A program made the translations under genes and the position numbers. The notes below the pieces were generated by a model. That model ran no database searches and was not told the origin of the DNA. It saw nothing but the letters and a program-made list of their open reading frames with translations. Below are positions 60,515-64,000 of a stretch of 64,000 nt of DNA, piece after piece (position 1 is the first letter of the stretch; every line of letters begins with the position of its first letter). The DNA is from Hydractinia symbiolongicarpus. Its lineage: Eukaryota; Cnidaria; Hydrozoa; Anthoathecata; Hydractiniidae. The stretch covers positions 15,208,001-15,272,000 of the forward strand of contig NC_079880.1 of NCBI RefSeq assembly GCF_029227915.1, written 5' to 3'.

Positions 60515-61849
60515 ATGTTTGATGTAATAGATAACGAGGATGACAGATATTCGTACAACATGTCAACGGTCAAAAGGTTGAAATTATTCAATACGGTGGA
60601 AAGTGCCGGTACCGTGATTACCTACAGGTGCATAGAGTGTCGAAACTGCAAAAAATGCAAAATCAATGACGATATCACACCAATGACCATAAAAGAGGAC
60701 ATCGAGCAAGATGTGATAAATAAGTCTGTTACAGTCGATATCGTCAACAAAGTCACCTCAGCGTATCTACCCTTACTACACAAGCCAGAAGTTAAACTTG
60801 CCCCAAACAAGCATCATGCTCTTCGCGTATATCAACAGCAAATAAAGAATTTGGATAAAAATCCTCAAAGCGAAGCCGACATAATAGAATCGGAGAACAA
60901 AATGCAATCGTTGGGATTTATGGAGTATGTGAAAAATCTAACTTATGAACAGCAAAAGCAGCTGAAAGATAATCCAAATCAAAATTTTATACCTTGGCGT
61001 GTAGTATGGAAGCCCAACTCAGTAACAACTCCATGTCGATTAGTATTCAACGCATCACGACCAACCGATACCGGAATTAGTCTGAACGCCAAAGGATCAA
61101 ACAATATGAATAAGTTGGTCGAAATCGTTATTCGGTGGATGTCACACAAAATTGCATTTCATACTGACATCAGGAAAATGTACAACACAGTGCGTCTCCA
61201 CAAATCTCATTGGTGTCTTCAACGCTACATCTGGCAACAAGATTTAGACATTACCAAGATACCTGAAGAAAAGATCATCAAAACACTAATCTTTGGTGTC
61301 AAGTCTAGCGGAAACCAATCGGAGAGAGCTTTACGAGAAACTGCAAATTTATCTGCAGACGAATACCCGGAAGTCAACCAAATTGTGCAAAAGGATATAT
61401 ATGTTGATGACTGCATAACCGGTGCCAAAACTCAGGGATTATCCTTCAAAAGAGCAGATGAGTTAGAAATCGTTCTAAATCGTGGTGGATTTATTTTAAA
61501 GGGAGTATCATTTTCCAATAGTAAACCACCAGAGAATCTTTCAAATGATGGTGACCAAATCAGCATTGCTGGAATGAAATGGACCCCGAAGGATGACACG
61601 ATATCTTTAGATATTGGTGAATTATATTTTTCTAAAAAATCACGTGGGAAAAAGTCATCATCCGAATCAAGCAAAACCATTCCATACCGATTAACAAGAC
61701 GTCATTGTGTCGCCAAAGTAGCTGAAGTATTCGACCTGACGGGAAAGATCACTCCGATAACAGTTGCTATGAAAATCGATCTCCATGAATTAGTTAGAAG
61801 AAAGATGAATTGGGATGACGTCATACCAGACGATCTGCGTCACATATGA
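60515..61849 (+). pseudogene. BEL/Pao reverse transcriptase
   Basis: KKCKINDD, VKLAPNKHHALRVYQQQIK, WRVVWKPNSVTTPCRLVFNA, then SLNAKGSNNM, FHTDIRKMYNTVRLH (first catalytic Asp, about 61160), IFGVKSSGNQSERALRETA and IYVDDCITGAKT (YVDD at about 61400, intact). Then the A17-like segment GLSFKRADELEIVLNRGGFI and WTPKDDTISLDIGE, ending DDVIPDDLRHI at a TGA. The upstream join to the protease (60336-60514) is frameshifted. The loss around SLN-AKGS looks like a two-residue deletion. Confidence 0.8.
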
Positions 61850-61864
61850 ATCTCTCATTTTGAA

Positions 61865-63973
61865 ATGATGGGAGAAATTAATTCAATCAAATACAAACGA
61901 GCAGTGGTACCAGAAGATGCTATCAACTTGAATACATCAACAATTGACACTGGTGACGCAAGTAAGAGTGTAGCGTGCGCAGCGATATATGCTCGATTTA
62001 AAAGAAAAGATGGTACCTATTCGTTTCAACTTGTATTCAGCAGATCTAAGCTTGTACCAGAAGAGATGAACTTACCAAGAGCCGAATTACTTGCTGCAAC
62101 ATTAAATGTACATACTGGTGAAGTAGTAAAAAGATCATTCCAACAACTTCATAAAAAACATTACAAATTCACCGATAGTCAAATAACGTTGTATTGGATT
62201 CACTCCGATCAAAAGCCTTTTAAGCAGTGGGTGAAAAATAGAGTCATCGAGATCAGGAGATTTACCCAACCACAGGATTGGAAGTTTGTGCAGAGCGAAA
62301 ATATGATTGCAGACATCGGAACTCGGAAAGGTGCAAAAATAAAAGATGTTGACCAAAATTCAATTTGGATAAATGGATTGGATTGGATGAAATCAGATGA
62401 AAGTCAATTTCCGGCTAAATCAGTAGAAGAAGTGAAATTGGACAATAACGAAAAGTCCGATTTACGCAAAGAAATGATTCTATCCTCTGATATAATTCAA
62501 TTCCCACATTCTGATTTAGATAATGGTGTTGTTGAGAGGAAAACTGAAGTTTTCAATTCAAAGCTGATAGCAAAAAGAAATGTACCAACTGAAGTGCTGG
62601 AGAGGTATAAATTCTCTGATTACCTTTTAGATCCAAACTTCACGAGATTCAATACCGTTATAAGAATTGTTGCTTATGTCATAAGATTCATTCGAAATTT
62701 GAAGGAAAAGATGAGAAGTAAGGTAATACAAAATAAATCGATTCTTCTTTCTAATGAAAAAATTGAAGAATCGAAGAATTATTTCTTCAGAAAGGCTACA
62801 CTTGAAGTACAAGAGTTCGTAAAGGAATCAAGGTACAGAAAGATAGCAAAGGAAAGAGTACATTATGTCGGTCGAATGCTCCCTTCTAAAAACGTGAATA
62901 GTGTTGGAACACTCTCGAATGTCATAAAGGATTTAAGCACTGCTACATTCTGTGTGCCTATCATAGATAAGCATTCACCTCTAGCGTATAGTATTGTGAA
63001 TGAAGTACATTGGTATAGCAACGTTGTAAAACATTCTGGAATTGAAACTGTGTACCGCTATGTTTTAAAATTTAGCTATATTTTAGATGGCAGGGATTTA
63101 ATAAAATTGTTTCGAAAACAATGTGAGAGATGCCGATTCATGAATAAGAAATCCATCGACGTTGCCATGGGCCCAATCTCAAACGCAAACATCACAATTG
63201 CGCCTGCATTTTATGTTACACAGGTAGATTTAGCAGGACCATTTCCGTCTTACTCGACACATCACAAGAGAAAGACAGTAAAAATTTGGATGGCAGTATT
63301 TTGCTGCGCTACAACATCAGCCGTTAAGATCAAGTTAATGGATGACTATAGTGCGAAAAGTTTTATACAAAGCTTCGTAAGGTTTGCATGTGAAGTAGGA
63401 TACCCGAAATTTCTACTACCGGACGAGGGTAGCCAAATTGTCAGCAGCTGTTCGTCCATGAAACTTAACTTTACGGACATAAAGAATGCCTTGCACTTAA
63501 AGATGAATGTTCAATTCAAGACGTGTCCAGTAGGTGGTCATAACTTTCACGGGAAAGTTGAGAGGAAAATCAAAGAAATTAAAGCTTCCATCGAGAAAAA
63601 TGCTCACAATGAGAGATTATCAATTTTACAGTGGGAAACCTTATCGTCAATCATCTCAAACACAATCAATGATTTACCACTTGCGCTAGAAAATTTCGTT
63701 TCCGACTTCGAGCAGATGGATTTAATCACACCAAACCGACTGTTACTAGGCCGAAATAATGACCGCAGTCCAACCGGAGGATTTGACTTGGTATCAAAAC
63801 CTAAGAAATTGTTAAGAGAAAATCAAAAGGTGTTCGAAGTATGGTTCGAAGGGTGGTTAATATCACACGTGCCCAAATTAATGCATCAACCAAAATGGTT
63901 CAATAGCGATCATTGTATAAAAGTCGGCGACATCTTATCAATACGGAATGGTGACGTCAGTTACAGTCGATAA
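61865..63973 (+). CDS. BEL/Pao RNase H and integrase (702 codons open)
   Basis: A long open frame continuing the pol after one stop. RNase H-like part: DTGDASKSVACAAIYARF (about residue 30), PRAELLAATLN, YKFTDSQITLYW and ENMIADIGTRKG supply the acidic residues. Integrase: HHCC finger W-x-x-x-V-V-K-H-S-G...C-E-R-C-R-F (about 375-425), catalytic core TQVDLAGPFPSY (Asp near 455), LLPDEGSQIVSS (Asp near 520) and HGKVERKIKEIKA (Glu near 566), a complete D,D,E. It ends near WFEGWLISHVPKLMHQPKWF then VGDILSIRNGD, the DUF5641-like C-terminus. A frameshift near 63950 causes the stop at 63971-63973; the other frame continues VTVDKDGKVRR to the window end. Confidence 0.85.
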   Translation: MMGEINSIKYKRAVVPEDAINLNTSTIDTGDASKSVACAAIYARFKRKDGTYSFQLVFSRSKLVPEEMNLPRAELLAATLNVHTGEVVKRSFQQLHKKHYKFTDSQITLYWIHSDQKPFKQWVKNRVIEIRRFTQPQDWKFVQSENMIADIGTRKGAKIKDVDQNSIWINGLDWMKSDESQFPAKSVEEVKLDNNEKSDLRKEMILSSDIIQFPHSDLDNGVVERKTEVFNSKLIAKRNVPTEVLERYKFSDYLLDPNFTRFNTVIRIVAYVIRFIRNLKEKMRSKVIQNKSILLSNEKIEESKNYFFRKATLEVQEFVKESRYRKIAKERVHYVGRMLPSKNVNSVGTLSNVIKDLSTATFCVPIIDKHSPLAYSIVNEVHWYSNVVKHSGIETVYRYVLKFSYILDGRDLIKLFRKQCERCRFMNKKSIDVAMGPISNANITIAPAFYVTQVDLAGPFPSYSTHHKRKTVKIWMAVFCCATTSAVKIKLMDDYSAKSFIQSFVRFACEVGYPKFLLPDEGSQIVSSCSSMKLNFTDIKNALHLKMNVQFKTCPVGGHNFHGKVERKIKEIKASIEKNAHNERLSILQWETLSSIISNTINDLPLALENFVSDFEQMDLITPNRLLLGRNNDRSPTGGFDLVSKPKKLLRENQKVFEVWFEGWLISHVPKLMHQPKWFNSDHCIKVGDILSIRNGDVSYSR

Positions 63974-64000
63974 AGATGGAAAGGTCCGTAGATGCGACGT

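Larger units (their letters stand above)
57485..64000 (+). mobile_element. BEL/Pao LTR retrotransposon (3' end outside window)
   Basis: Order gag, CCHC-like knuckle, aspartic protease, RT, RNase H, integrase on one strand, as in BEL/Pao. Six or more frame breaks and losses of catalytic residues. The 5' LTR must lie within 57485-57960 but cannot be delimited without its partner. The element continues beyond 64000. Confidence 0.85.

Overview
The window looks like a stretch of an AT-rich invertebrate genome, most likely a cnidarian and probably a hydrozoan. No rRNA, complete tRNA or species marker is present, so this rests on indirect signs. The few host genes have introns or acceptor sites just upstream of the ATG, as expected for 5'-UTR introns or spliced-leader trans-splicing. 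The repeats (DIRS/PAT-like, PIF/Harbinger, CR1- and RTE-like LINEs, BEL/Pao, a pPolB/packaging-ATPase virus-like element, tRNA-derived SINEs) are the mix I associate with cnidarian genomes. Species assignment is inference.

Layout. 1-9 kb: dispersed and tandem repeats (a TGACGTCA-containing family, a 715-bp Harbinger MITE), a LINE reverse transcriptase and a decayed Harbinger transposase. 10.0-11.6 kb: an intact 536-aa multi-pass membrane protein gene of unknown function on the minus strand, with a 41-bp tandem repeat at its 3' end. 13.5-25.1 kb: a decayed DIRS-type tyrosine-recombinase retrotransposon with split direct repeats (A1 - body - B1-A2 - B2). It is split by a 6.9-kb insert flanked by TTAA, which holds two nearly identical Harbinger copies in opposite orientation, a MADF-domain gene, and a 1.16-kb element with a 9-bp target duplication and a small Cys-rich ORF.

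26.8-34.2 kb: LINE and integrase relics, plus a perfect 38-bp foldback. 35.0-36.4 kb: a small host gene (TATA box, 5'-UTR intron, 69-aa membrane microprotein, polyA signal). 37.3-38.9 kb: an intact DEAD-box helicase, DDX59/DDX41-like, on the minus strand. 38.9-41.8 kb: AT-rich with nothing recognisable. 41.8-47.9 kb: a SINE, a LINE inserted inside a second LINE, and another SINE. 48-50.3 kb: minisatellites and a FAR1/ZSWIM-like gene fragment.

50.4-57.5 kb: a decayed, visibly more G+C-rich Polinton/adintovirus-related element. It has a protein-primed DNA polymerase with an embedded endonuclease-VII-like finger, small putative virion or membrane proteins, a zinc-ribbon-repeat HNH protein of a type I associate with giant viruses, and an A32-type packaging ATPase. 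All the large genes carry stops or frameshifts, and one break in the polymerase is an inverted telomeric-repeat patch. 57.5 kb to the window end: a BEL/Pao LTR retrotransposon whose 3' end lies outside.

Only three genes look like host genes (10.0-11.6, 36.1 and 37.3-38.9 kb). The Harbinger transposase at 18.2-19.5 kb and its MADF partner look intact and recent. The rest is largely stacked mobile DNA whose order of insertion can be read from interrupted reading frames.
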